Source of the DNA: Erythrobacter crassostreae
GTDB lineage: Bacteria > Pseudomonadota > Alphaproteobacteria > Sphingomonadales > Sphingomonadaceae
NCBI RefSeq assembly: GCF_019204045.1
Contig: NZ_JAGSPC010000001.1
Coordinates: 310,001-374,000, forward strand
Direction of reading: 5' to 3'
DNA length: 64,000 nucleotides
Shown here in pieces: positions 26,497 to 35,343 of this stretch (its first letter is position 1; each line of letters begins with the position of its first letter). The position numbers and the translations under genes are program-made. A model generated the notes under the pieces. That model had not been told where the DNA came from. It did not search any database and worked only from the letters and a program-made list of their open reading frames with translations.

Positions 26497-27549
26497 CTAG
26501 CGCGCTAGGAGCGGTCTCCACCAGTCTTCATGATCGAGATACCAACGCAAGGTTTGCCGTAAACCTGCATCGAAACCATGCCGGGCAGAATAGCCAAGCT
26601 CGGCCCGAGCCTTGGTCTCATCGATCGCATAGCGCCGATCATGTCCGGCTCTATCGGTAACGAATGCCTTCAGACTGTCGCTCTTTCCACCTTTTGCGGC
26701 TGGCGCATCCGGATAGCGAGCGTCGAGCCCTTCCACTTCCTCAAATGCGAGATCAACCTCGCGGCAGATGGCATCAATCACTGCCATATTGGGAAGCTCC
26801 GCTCCGCCACCGATATTGTAAGTTTCGCCGGGCTGTCCATCTTTCAAACACGCCTCGATCCCGCGGCAATGGTCTTCGACGTGAAGCCAGTCGCGCACGT
26901 TCATCCCATCACCATAAATCGGCAGTGGCCTGCCAGAAAGTGCATTGAGAAAGAACAGAGGGATTAGTTTTTCCGGATACTGATAGGGGCCGTAATTGTT
27001 GGAGCAATTGCTGGTCGTAACATTGAGCCCAAACGTGTGATGGTAAGCGCGAACCAGGTGATCGGAGGCTGCCTTTGATGCGGAATAGGGAGAATTTGGC
27101 GCATATGGCGTCATTTCGCTGAATGCTGGATCATTCGGACCAAGCGATCCGAAAACCTCATCGGTAGAGATGTGGTGAAACCGGTGATCTTTGCCCGCGC
27201 CGTCCAGCCACACGGCACGCGCCGCTTTGAGCAAACTGTTGGTGCCGAGTATGTTGGTGTCGATAAACTCGTCCGGTCCAGTAATGGATCGATCAACATG
27301 GCTTTCCGCTGCAAAATGAACGATCGTATCGCACTTACGCTCGTGCAGCAGCTTCTCTACCAACGCGGTATCGCGAATATCGCCTTCGACCAGTTCACAT
27401 GACGGCGCGCCGTCGAGAGTTGATCGATTCCCAGCATAGGTCAGCGCATCGAGAACGATGACCGTGTCATCGGGATGGTTCGCATTCCAATAATGGACAA
27501 AGTTGCCGCCGATAAAGCCGGCACCGCCGGTAACAAGCAAGTTAGCCAA
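26497..27549 (-). CDS. rfbB: dTDP-glucose 4,6-dehydratase
   Basis: A 350-residue extended SDR enzyme, second step of dTDP-L-rhamnose synthesis. TGGAGFIGGNFV binds NAD+, STDEVFG carries the catalytic Thr-Asp-Glu, and YSASKAASDHLV is the YxxxK site. Length is normal. The start overlaps the rfbD stop by 8 bases. It ends the rfbA-C-D-B series. Confidence 0.94.
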   Translation of the reverse strand: MANLLVTGGAGFIGGNFVHYWNANHPDDTVIVLDALTYAGNRSTLDGAPSCELVEGDIRDTALVEKLLHERKCDTIVHFAAESHVDRSITGPDEFIDTNILGTNSLLKAARAVWLDGAGKDHRFHHISTDEVFGSLGPNDPAFSEMTPYAPNSPYSASKAASDHLVRAYHHTFGLNVTTSNCSNNYGPYQYPEKLIPLFFLNALSGRPLPIYGDGMNVRDWLHVEDHCRGIEACLKDGQPGETYNIGGGAELPNMAVIDAICREVDLAFEEVEGLDARYPDAPAAKGGKSDSLKAFVTDRAGHDRRYAIDETKARAELGYSARHGFDAGLRQTLRWYLDHEDWWRPLLAR

Positions 27550-28399
27550 GGGCCTTTTCCTCTTTCAGCATCCTGCGAAGATTCTCCCGCCAATGGACGG
27601 GCTCGTCCGCCAAAACCATGCGTGTCTTGCTGCAATCAAGCAACGAAAAAGCCGGACGCTGCGCCGGTGTTGGGTACTCTTCAGTAGCAATCGGGCGGAT
27701 GCGCGGTTTCGTATCAATCAATCCCAAAGCAAGCGCTTCTTCGGATATTGCGACCGCAAAATCATACCAGCTGGCAACTCCGGCATCGCTGTGGTGATAT
27801 GTACCCTCTGCCCCTCGCCCAACCAAAGCCCAGATTGTCTGGGCCAGCCCGGTCGCGAGCGTAGGCGCGCCGATCTGATCGACGACAACATTCAGTTCAT
27901 CTCTCTCCTTCATCAAACGTATCATGGTCCGGACAAAGTTTGCGCCGCCTGCTTCATAAACCCATGCGGTCCGCACCAAAAGGTCGCCTGCGCGAAGATG
28001 GCCTTCGCCCTCGGCTTTTGTCCGGCCGTAAGCGGAAACGGGCGCTTTTTGATCTTCCGGTTGGTAGGCGAGCGGCGATGTTCCATCGAACACGAAATCC
28101 GTCGAAACATGGACAAGTTTGCCGCCGGATTGGTCCAAGGCATTGGCCATCACGCCAACGGCATCGGCATTGATAGACCGGGCCAGCTCCTCTTCGCTCT
28201 CAGCCTTGTCTACCGCCGTATAAGCGGCAGCATTGATCAATATATCGGGATTTTCCGAAGCCACTTTCTCGCGCAGCGCCCCGCTATCAGTCAGATCGCA
28301 CTGTTCGGCATCAAGAGCGGTGATCAGGGTACTATCAGGAGCCGTACGCCTCAACGCGCCGCCCAATTGCCCCTTGGCTCCGGTGATCAGGACCTTCAT
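27542..28399 (-). CDS. rfbD: dTDP-4-dehydrorhamnose reductase
   Basis: A 285-residue SDR, last step of dTDP-L-rhamnose synthesis. [16 protein letters not shown] is the NADPH-binding start; VSTDFVFDG and YGRTKAEGE (YxxxK) follow. The ATG at 28399 overlaps the rfbC stop as ATGA; the frame is open upstream to 28480 but that part lies inside rfbC and has no family likeness. Confidence 0.93.
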   Translation of the reverse strand: MKVLITGAKGQLGGALRRTAPDSTLITALDAEQCDLTDSGALREKVASENPDILINAAAYTAVDKAESEEELARSINADAVGVMANALDQSGGKLVHVSTDFVFDGTSPLAYQPEDQKAPVSAYGRTKAEGEGHLRAGDLLVRTAWVYEAGGANFVRTMIRLMKERDELNVVVDQIGAPTLATGLAQTIWALVGRGAEGTYHHSDAGVASWYDFAVAISEEALALGLIDTKPRIRPIATEEYPTPAQRPAFSLLDCSKTRMVLADEPVHWRENLRRMLKEEKALG

Positions 28400-28941
28400 G
28401 TGAAAGCCGCGATGTTGCCGAGTGCTTGTCCGCCACGATCCTTGTCCGAGATGATCGGCTTCAAGCCATCGAGCGGCCATGCGACACCAACCGCCGGATC
28501 ATCCCAAGCCAAAGTATGCTCAGCCTGAGGCGCATAGGGAGCGGTGCATTTGTACAAGAAGTCAGTGTCGTCTTCGAGGGTCAGGAAACCATGTGCGAAC
28601 CCTTCAGGCACCCATAGCTGCCGCTTATTTGCCGCTGAAAGCTCGACACCCGTCCACTTGCCGAAATGGGCCGAAGATTGCCGCAGATCGACCACAACGT
28701 CGAACACTGCCCCGCTTGTCACACGGACCAATTTTCCTTGCGGATCGGGGTTCTGGAAATGCAGCCCTCGCAGCACACCTTTTTGCGAGCGAGAATGGTT
28801 GTCCTGAACAAATGTCAGATCAAAACCGGCATCGCGAAAATGGCTCTCGTTCCATGTCTCCATGAAAAAGCCGCGCTCATCGCCAAAAACGCGCGGCTCG
28901 ATAATCATCGGTCCGGGAATGTCGCAAGGCACCAGCTTCAT
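28396..28941 (-). CDS. rfbC: dTDP-4-dehydrorhamnose 3,5-epimerase
   Basis: A 181-residue cupin-fold epimerase, third step of dTDP-L-rhamnose synthesis. Clear family segments are [35 protein letters not shown] (catalytic His), [16 protein letters not shown] and [14 protein letters not shown]. It is coupled to rfbA by ATGA overlap and to rfbD in the same way. Confidence 0.95.
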   Translation of the reverse strand: MKLVPCDIPGPMIIEPRVFGDERGFFMETWNESHFRDAGFDLTFVQDNHSRSQKGVLRGLHFQNPDPQGKLVRVTSGAVFDVVVDLRQSSAHFGKWTGVELSAANKRQLWVPEGFAHGFLTLEDDTDFLYKCTAPYAPQAEHTLAWDDPAVGVAWPLDGLKPIISDKDRGGQALGNIAAFT

Positions 28942-29828
28942 GGTAGTGTCGGATTTTCCAAAAGGGCGAGCAGGTATTCACCGTAACCTGACTTACGCAG
29001 TGGTTCTGCAATCCGCGCAAGTTCGGCATCGTTGATGAAATTCTGGCGCCAAGCGATCTCTTCGGGGCAGGCGATTTTAAGGCCCTGACGCTCTTCGGTG
29101 ATACGAACATAAGTCGCAGCGTCCAAAAGCGAAGAATGTGTGCCGGTATCCAACCAAGCGAACCCTCGCCCCATGATTTCTACCGAGAGCGCGCTGTCAT
29201 CGAGATACAGACGGTTGAGATCTGTAATTTCTAACTCGCCGCGCGGAGAGGGCTTTAGGCTACGCGCTCGTTCCACAACTGTCTCATCATAGAAATAGAG
29301 CCCGGTGACGGCGTAGTTCGACTTGGGCGATTTGGGCTTTTCCTCAATCGACCTTGCATTGCCCTTTCCATCAAAGTCCACCACCCCAAAGCTTTCGGGA
29401 TTGGTGACCCGGTAGGCGAATACACTCGCGCCGCTCTCTTTCGTATCAGCGTTCTGCAACAAATCCGGCAGACCGTGCCCGTAAAAAATGTTGTCGCCCA
29501 GAATTAGCGCGCTTGGCCCGTCAGCAACAAAATCTGCACCGATATGAAACGCCTGGGCAAGACCTTCGGGGTCGGGCTGAACGGCATAGCTAAGAGCCAC
29601 CCCGAAATCGGAACCATCGCCCAAAACCCGCTGGAATTGGTCAGCATCTTCAGGGGTGGTTATGATCAAGATGTCCTGAATACCCGCGAGCATCAGCGTG
29701 CTGAGCGGATAATAGATCATCGGCTTGTCATAGATTGGCATCAACTGCTTTGAGACACCGCGCGTGAGCGGATAAAGGCGCGTGCCTGACCCACCTGCCA
29801 GAATGATGCCTTTGCGGGCCGCTGTCAT
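28938..29828 (-). CDS. rfbA: Glucose-1-phosphate thymidylyltransferase
   Basis: A 296-residue nucleotidyltransferase, first step of dTDP-L-rhamnose synthesis. [20 protein letters not shown] is the dTTP-binding signature; [16 protein letters not shown] and [11 protein letters not shown] also match. It is first in the rfbA-rfbC-rfbD-rfbB operon. The 183 bases between it and the divergent nucleotidyltransferase at 30012 probably carry promoters for both directions. Confidence 0.95.
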   Translation of the reverse strand: MTAARKGIILAGGSGTRLYPLTRGVSKQLMPIYDKPMIYYPLSTLMLAGIQDILIITTPEDADQFQRVLGDGSDFGVALSYAVQPDPEGLAQAFHIGADFVADGPSALILGDNIFYGHGLPDLLQNADTKESGASVFAYRVTNPESFGVVDFDGKGNARSIEEKPKSPKSNYAVTGLYFYDETVVERARSLKPSPRGELEITDLNRLYLDDSALSVEIMGRGFAWLDTGTHSSLLDAATYVRITEERQGLKIACPEEIAWRQNFINDAELARIAEPLRKSGYGEYLLALLENPTLP

Positions 29829-30011
29829 TCTACTTCGTCCCCAGAATTGATCGTAAGCCTATGCTGGATTGCATTGCAGCAGGGTAAGTGGCGGTCAATG
29901 CCTATCGCCTGCCTTACGGAGCGCCGCCCACAGCCGTGCAGCACTGGCCAAACCGCGCCGAGTTCATCATAATCGGGTGCTCCGCTTCGGGAATGAGCAG
30001 CCACCCTTCAC

Positions 30012-31169
30012 ATGATGACGCAAGTCGAAGCTATAGATCGGTACTTTGCAGGGTGCATACGCTGCGTTCTGAATGGCCAAACCGCACCCGCGTGGCCGGT
30101 TGGGCTGGACACGCAATCTTCGGCGGCAAAGCAGCGCCTTGAATATCACGGTATTGCACTGCTTCTTGCTCAAAGTGCGCCGCCCTTGACCGGCTGGCCC
30201 AAGGACCTGGCTGATACTTTGCAAGACGAAGCTCGGCTTCAGGCGCTTTGGGAAGCTGACCACATTGTTGCAGTTGCCCGATTGATCGAGAGTTTGCATC
30301 AAGCGGATATCACCTCGCTGGTTATGAAAGGCACCGCTCTCGCCTATTCAATCTATCCCGAACCGGCGCTTCGCCGCCGCGGCGATACGGATCTTTTGAT
30401 TGAGAGCGACAAACGAGACGAGGTCCGCGAGGTTTTCCGACAATGCGGTTTCGACCCCGGGGCCGATCGCCGCGTCCTCCAAGAAGACTGGGTGTTTCAC
30501 TCACCCGCAGGCTTTTCCCATCAAATCGATCTGCACTGGGCGCCCAGTTCGAGCATGGCAATTTCGGGCGGCATTGCGTGCGACCACCCGCGCCAACGCG
30601 CGATTGCGCTCCCTTCGCTTTCTCCCAACGCGATGGGGACAGGCCTGATTGATACCTTTGTCCAAACTTGCATCAATCGCACCGCGCACGAAGCATTTGG
30701 TTACTTGATCGAGGGCGAAAAGCTTTTCGAAGGGGATAGGCTGATCTGGGCAGTCGATCTGCATAGTCTTGCGCTCCGATTTTCGGCGGCAGACTGGCAG
30801 GCGCTTACGCGTATTGCGGCGCGGTGGGGCGCGGCACAATCAGTACTATCAGGGATCAACTTTGCACAAAGGGCATTGGATACTGAAATTCCGCGGACTG
30901 TCATTCGTGAGCTCACGAGCAGCGCACAATCTGCGAACTCGGTCTCAACCCATTACAACGAGGCAAGCCCGCTCCGGAGACTTACCGACGACCTGGAAGC
31001 TGCGGCGGGTATGTCGCTAAAACTAGCAGTCTTAACCGAGCACACACTACCAAGCCGCCGGTTCATGCAAAGCCGCTATCCCGGTTCTGCATCTTGGCCA
31101 CTCCCGGCTCTGCACTTAAGGCGCTTTCTTGACGGCACAGTAAGAATGTTGCTGGGCAGTAGGCGATGA
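30012..31169 (+). CDS. Nucleotidyltransferase-fold protein of a lasso-peptide cluster
   Basis: A 385-residue protein of the uncharacterised nucleotidyltransferase family NTP_transf_5. LVMKGTALAYSIYPEPALRR followed by RGDTDLLIE gives the core, in which the D-x-D is the metal site, and HQIDLHW gives the third acidic residue. Proteins of this family recur in lasso-peptide clusters that carry HprK-like kinases; their role is not settled, and modifying the phosphate group is one proposal. It overlaps the ABC exporter by 4 bases (ATGA). Its start could be ATG 30012 or 30015. Confidence 0.78.
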   Translation: MMTQVEAIDRYFAGCIRCVLNGQTAPAWPVGLDTQSSAAKQRLEYHGIALLLAQSAPPLTGWPKDLADTLQDEARLQALWEADHIVAVARLIESLHQADITSLVMKGTALAYSIYPEPALRRRGDTDLLIESDKRDEVREVFRQCGFDPGADRRVLQEDWVFHSPAGFSHQIDLHWAPSSSMAISGGIACDHPRQRAIALPSLSPNAMGTGLIDTFVQTCINRTAHEAFGYLIEGEKLFEGDRLIWAVDLHSLALRFSAADWQALTRIAARWGAAQSVLSGINFAQRALDTEIPRTVIRELTSSAQSANSVSTHYNEASPLRRLTDDLEAAAGMSLKLAVLTEHTLPSRRFMQSRYPGSASWPLPALHLRRFLDGTVRMLLGSRR

Positions 31170-32833
31170 AGCTCGCATTTCTTTGGCAACGCGCGAAACA
31201 GTTTCGCGGCGAACTGATACTGATCAGCAGTCTGTCGATTGCAAGCTCGCTTGTGACACTAGCAATCCCATGGCTTGCCGGTCAGTTGTTGGGCGGCGTG
31301 GTCGGCGGCTTTCAACAGGACCTGAAAGTAACTCTAGGGCTGCTGGTCTCCGCCCTTGTCAGCATGACAGTGCTGAACATCACCTCATCGATAGTCTCGT
31401 CCGCGGCCTCGCTCAGAATTCTCGTGCAGCTTCGAGAAGAAGTCTACAACCACGTTAATCTGATGCCGATGGCGTTTCATGACAGGCGCAAGAGCGGTGA
31501 CGTGTTGGCGCTCATGACGTCAGAAGTCGGCGGTTTGAGCGGCTTTCTTGCCACCACACTTACAAACGTTCCTTCGATGATGCTGACTGCAGCCGGAGCA
31601 GTCGTCCTTCTGTTTCTCATCGATCCGACTGTGGCAATTCTGGTGCCTATCCTTGTGCCGCTATTCTTCATCGTGATGAAGCTTGTCGGGCGGAATCTGA
31701 GAGTGATCGCGCAGCAGGCGAGAAAAGCCGAGGTGTCTGTTTTTGCGACTGCGGAAAGTGACCTCGGGATGGTTTCCGCAATCAAGGCATTTGCCACAGA
31801 AAGATATCACCGCGGCGCCTATTCAAAGGCGGTCAAAACTTCGCAAAAGATATCATTCCGTCAGGCTCGGATAAGAGCTTTCATTGGCCCGATTGTAGCT
31901 CTGATCGCGGCACTTGCTGCCATCGCTGTACTCATCATCGGCAGTGACGCGCTTGCAACCGGAGACCGGACACCGGGCGAGCTATTTGCATTTCTCTTAT
32001 ACGCAGCGTTGCTGACACGGCCCGTGGGCGGCCTAGCCGATATATACGGCAGCTATCAGGTGGCACGGGGAACGCTTTCACGCCTTGAGGCGGTCCTCGA
32101 ATTGGAGCCTGAGCCTGGCCACAACAGCGGATCAAAGCTGGATCGCGCTGCGGGGGGCATCATCTTCGAGAATGTTCAGTTTTCTTACCCAGCGCGACCT
32201 CAGGTGCTCAATGGGCTCAACTTATCGATAAAACCGGGCGAAATCGTCGCTCTTATGGGAGACAATGGCGTTGGTAAGTCGACCCTCGTGAAGCTGCTGC
32301 TCAGGTACTACCGTGCGGATGGTGGCCGGATCATGCTCGACGGGACAGACATCACCGAAATCCAGATTCAGGATTTGCGCCGCCAATTTGGTTACGTCCC
32401 TCAGAGGCCAATGTTGTTCAATGGCACCATCGCGCGCAACATCGCCTTTGGACAGCCAAGCATATCTGGCGACCAAGCAACGGATGCGATGTCTCGCGCC
32501 GTGAAACTCTCCCAGGCAGAAAATTTCATCGCCGATCTGCCCAAAGGTCTTGAGACGGAAATTGGTGATCACGGCGTTCGCCTTTCAGGCGGGCAAGGAC
32601 AGAGGATTGCCTTGGCGCGTGCGCTCTATCGCGATCCGCCGATCTATATTCTCGATGAAGCCACCAGCATGTATGATCTGGATAGCGAAGCAGCCTTTGT
32701 AGAGGACTGTATTGACGCCCTTAGAGATCGCACCGTTATCTTGATTACGCACCGCCCTGCGAGCCTCGCTCTTGCTGACAGGGTGCTGGAAGTCTCGTAC
32801 AACGAGGTCACCGATGTGACAGGAAAATTCTAG
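31166..32833 (+). CDS. ABC exporter, fused membrane and ATPase domains (lasso D-type)
   Basis: A 555-residue half-transporter: six membrane helices in residues 1-300, then an ATPase domain. GDNGVGKST is Walker A (Lys371), LSGGQGQRIALARAL the signature, and IYILDEATS Walker B. There is no C39 peptidase domain at the N-terminus, so it cannot itself cut a leader. Because of its position it is the likely exporter and immunity factor for the lasso peptide. Its stop lies 9 bases from the convergent stop of the PqqD-like gene. Confidence 0.85.
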   Translation: MKLAFLWQRAKQFRGELILISSLSIASSLVTLAIPWLAGQLLGGVVGGFQQDLKVTLGLLVSALVSMTVLNITSSIVSSAASLRILVQLREEVYNHVNLMPMAFHDRRKSGDVLALMTSEVGGLSGFLATTLTNVPSMMLTAAGAVVLLFLIDPTVAILVPILVPLFFIVMKLVGRNLRVIAQQARKAEVSVFATAESDLGMVSAIKAFATERYHRGAYSKAVKTSQKISFRQARIRAFIGPIVALIAALAAIAVLIIGSDALATGDRTPGELFAFLLYAALLTRPVGGLADIYGSYQVARGTLSRLEAVLELEPEPGHNSGSKLDRAAGGIIFENVQFSYPARPQVLNGLNLSIKPGEIVALMGDNGVGKSTLVKLLLRYYRADGGRIMLDGTDITEIQIQDLRRQFGYVPQRPMLFNGTIARNIAFGQPSISGDQATDAMSRAVKLSQAENFIADLPKGLETEIGDHGVRLSGGQGQRIALARALYRDPPIYILDEATSMYDLDSEAAFVEDCIDALRDRTVILITHRPASLALADRVLEVSYNEVTDVTGKF

Positions 32834-32842
32834 CAGTCGCCC

Positions 32843-33124
32843 TCAAGCAGACTTTAGAGCAACCAATTCTCGCTCTTTAAGGTCGTTAAGAAGAGCAAGC
32901 ATATCCCGTTCAATCAGATCACGCGATGCGTCAAATTCCTCTTCGATGACGTCACACATTTCCGTCAAGCTGCGAGACTTCTCGCTCAGCAAGGACCAAA
33001 TGCGCCCGCCTACAGAATCGAGCCCAAAATACTGCCCGCTCTTGAGATCAAGCAGGACTGTCTCGCCGCTAACCTCGCGGGCAACGACATCTTCGGATGC
33101 AGAGTATCGATCAGTTAGTTTCAT
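32843..33124 (-). CDS. PqqD-like RRE protein (lasso B1)
   Basis: A 93-residue stand-alone PqqD-family protein. DVVAREVSGETVLLDLKSGQ followed by YFGLDSVGGRIWSLLSE is the standard beta-strand/helix pattern of the RiPP recognition element. In lasso clusters this protein (B1) binds the leader peptide and hands it to the processing enzymes. It overlaps the kinase stop by 14 bases and is last in the minus-strand operon. Its usual partner, the B2 peptidase, is not next to it. Confidence 0.85.
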   Translation of the reverse strand: MKLTDRYSASEDVVAREVSGETVLLDLKSGQYFGLDSVGGRIWSLLSEKSRSLTEMCDVIEEEFDASRDLIERDMLALLNDLKERELVALKSA

Positions 33125-33971
33125 GCGGGGCCAGTCCTTGCGAGACGTTAAATATCGCGCTGATTACGTTAGGCAAAGTCGAATAATCTCGCGGATAGTC
33201 CAAACTGAATGTCGGTATTGCTTCAACCAACTCGCCTATACGATTGAAATGTGATTCCAGGCGCTGACGGTCTTCGACATCTAGGATGAAGCCGTGCTGC
33301 ATCAATCCTTGCAATGCAGCGGACGAAGACAATGGTTCAAGCGCAAGCGCGGCTTCATGGTCTGCGCCCAGCATAAACATCGCACACAGATTGTGCGGCT
33401 GATCGGCGAACGGAAGATGATCCGCAGCGTCAATGCGCTGCTTGCCGTCGACGTCAGAGAAACCGACGTCGCTACCTAACAAATATTCGGCACTATCTTT
33501 GAAAAGGCGAAGGCCCGCACTGTTTGGCAATAGGCGGTAGCCATTTGCCCTTTGGTCCAGTTCCACGACATCCTCAGCCATGAACGGATAGCCCGATTTT
33601 GCAAAGGCACCGGCAAGTGTCGTTTTCCCGCTACGTGAATGGCCGAGAAAGGCAATCGCGCCTGACGGTGTTCGAACGCCGCTCCCGTGGAGGAACACGC
33701 CGCCATTATGATTGCCTAGAAGCGGAACGATTGAATTGTCGAACAGCTTTTGAACAAGATTTTCGCTGCCCTCTGAAACGGGAACGGCCGCGACTGCCCC
33801 AGTCTCCCCATCAATTTCAAAATCGGCTTCGTCAGGAAATCTAAGTTTGAAACCGCCGCTCGTGCGATGAAACTCGCAAACACAATCACCATTCGGCGAA
33901 ATCCAGCGATCGTAAGGACTGGTGGCCAATTGTGCTTGCTTGCGAGGCTGCCCCATCGTCAAATGGGTCAT
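33111..33971 (-). CDS. HprK-like serine kinase of the lasso cluster
   Basis: About 286 residues, related to HPr kinase. GGVFLHGSGVRTPSGAIAFL leads into the P-loop GHSRSGKTT (Lys about 116), then FMAEDVVELD. Kinases of this type in lasso clusters phosphorylate a Ser of the precursor, in known cases at the C-terminus. Here the precursor ends in Met, so the site must differ if the kinase is active. I start at ATG 33971, which overlaps the methyltransferase stop as ATGA; ATG 33983 is also in frame. Confidence 0.8.
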   Translation of the reverse strand: MTHLTMGQPRKQAQLATSPYDRWISPNGDCVCEFHRTSGGFKLRFPDEADFEIDGETGAVAAVPVSEGSENLVQKLFDNSIVPLLGNHNGGVFLHGSGVRTPSGAIAFLGHSRSGKTTLAGAFAKSGYPFMAEDVVELDQRANGYRLLPNSAGLRLFKDSAEYLLGSDVGFSDVDGKQRIDAADHLPFADQPHNLCAMFMLGADHEAALALEPLSSSAALQGLMQHGFILDVEDRQRLESHFNRIGELVEAIPTFSLDYPRDYSTLPNVISAIFNVSQGLAPHETN

Positions 33972-35089
33972 GAAACGGCGCAACGTTTTAGAATGTCTCT
34001 TACCAGATTGCGGGTGCCCTGCTGACTAGGCATCAAATCAGGGCGGTCGCGCATTACGGTTTCTTCAATTTGCGCCGCAGTGCGCTGGCCATCGACCAGC
34101 GATAATATGTACTGGCTTGCCTGTGCGTTGTCATTCAAACGAAGCGGCCCGTCCAGTGTCGCACGATCAGCCTCGGCCAAAATAGTGGTCGCCCAGTTCG
34201 ATTGCTTTTGCGTTGGGCCGCCGCGCGGTGTGATATCCCACGCCAAGAAGTTGCCCTCAGGCCTCGCTCTGATCGTAACTGAAATGCGATCACCTCTCTG
34301 CACATCGAAAGGTCGGGCAATGGGGAAAAATGCCTGAGAACGCTTGATGCCGTTCGGGTCCAGAGGCGAATTCGTCATCCAGACATCATTACCAAGATGC
34401 GACTTGAACCATCCCGCCAAACCATCGAAGCGGCCTGACGAGGTAATCTCTATCTCAGCTTCGAAAGAAAAGTATTCTGGCGTGTCAGCGTTCAGAGTTA
34501 TCTGGCCCAGCTCAACCGGCGCACTGCACAATTCTCCCGGAGCAAACTCATGTGGGTATTTCGTATTTCGCGCCTGCTCATCAATCCAATGAAACACTTT
34601 CGGAACGATATCATCAGACCAAGCCGCTGCCTTTTCATGGCAAGCATCCGATGACACACCCGCAATTTGCAAAACCAGTTTGTCCGGCATGATCGCGCCG
34701 CCGGGTTTGAGCATGCGCTTTGCTGCATCGCGGACCATGTCGATGATACCGTAATCGATCCCGAAATAGCCGATATGATCACAGATCAGCGCATCGACGG
34801 GCTCGGCCAGTTCTGCGCGAAATGTGCTGCTGGCGATACAGGTATAGTGTTTGTCTAGCCCCGCTTTACGCACGGTCTCTTGCGCCAAATAGATCGCGTC
34901 GCTGCTGTCTATGCCCCAAACGTGGCTGGCCCCCACCTCAAGGCAAAAAATGCCGAGCACTCCGACCCCGCAGCCCAGATCGGCAACGGTATCATCAGGT
35001 GCAATGCAATCTGAAATCGCTGAGCGGTAAAGATCGCTGCGGTTGGCTAAACCAAGGTAGTGGACATGTTCGGCAAGACTATCCGACAT
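33968..35089 (-). CDS. PRMT-like methyltransferase with C-terminal PqqD-like domain
   Basis: A 373-residue protein. Residues about 25-130 form a SAM-binding domain (VADLGCGVGVLGIFCLEVGA; VWGIDSSD), and 140-300 have the beta-barrel style of protein arginine methyltransferases. Where PRMTs have the double-Glu loop SEWMGY...E, this protein reads CDHIGYFGIDY, so both Glu are replaced. The last 60 residues (QYILSLVDGQRTAAQIEETV and on) look like a PqqD/winged-helix unit that could hold the leader peptide. It lies 71 bases after the precursor and is coupled to the kinase. The core has no Arg, so methylation of a carboxylate is more plausible; this is inference. Confidence 0.72.
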   Translation of the reverse strand: MSDSLAEHVHYLGLANRSDLYRSAISDCIAPDDTVADLGCGVGVLGIFCLEVGASHVWGIDSSDAIYLAQETVRKAGLDKHYTCIASSTFRAELAEPVDALICDHIGYFGIDYGIIDMVRDAAKRMLKPGGAIMPDKLVLQIAGVSSDACHEKAAAWSDDIVPKVFHWIDEQARNTKYPHEFAPGELCSAPVELGQITLNADTPEYFSFEAEIEITSSGRFDGLAGWFKSHLGNDVWMTNSPLDPNGIKRSQAFFPIARPFDVQRGDRISVTIRARPEGNFLAWDITPRGGPTQKQSNWATTILAEADRATLDGPLRLNDNAQASQYILSLVDGQRTAAQIEETVMRDRPDLMPSQQGTRNLVRDILKRCAVS

Positions 35090-35160
35090 AAAGACTCACC
35101 CACTCTCAAAATCTATGTCGCTACGGGCAAACTACTGTCCGGATTGAACAGGTGAGAGAT

Positions 35161-35298
35161 TTACATCATCATGTCTACGCCGCCAACCATGCTGCCGCCC
35201 GAGTCATTTGAAAGCGTGCTGACGCTTCCGCCGGTCAGATTGCGGACCGAGCCATAGGCATTCAGTTTTGGCGAGGAATATGTGCGCTTTTTTGTCAT
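35161..35298 (-). CDS. Lasso peptide precursor
   Basis: A 45-residue protein. The leader has Y7, P10, L12, G16 and T22, an exact fit to the lasso motif YxxPxLxxxGxxxxxTx. Thr at -2 places the cleavage after G23, so the core is residues 24-45: it starts GSVSTLSND and ends GGVDMMM. G24 is core position 1 and D32 is core position 9, which allows the Gly1-Asp9 nine-residue macrolactam ring of class II lasso peptides. The 13-residue tail has no aromatic or charged bulky residue; only four Met could act as plugs. AAGG lies 10 bases before the ATG. The gene is 45 bases after the cyclase gene. Confidence 0.88.
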   Translation of the reverse strand: MTKKRTYSSPKLNAYGSVRNLTGGSVSTLSNDSGGSMVGGVDMMM

Positions 35299-35343
35299 GG
35301 TTAAAACCTTTGCCAGCTCAGTTATTCTACTGTGCAACGTAGT

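Noticed and set aside
27503-28528. Long plus-strand open frame of 341 codons
   Set aside because: It lies antisense to rfbD, which has full family motifs; it is a GC-rich shadow frame.
35161-35298. Lasso core starting at Gly23 instead of Gly24
   Set aside because: This would put Asp at position 10, outside the 7-9 ring range, and Thr at -1 instead of -2.
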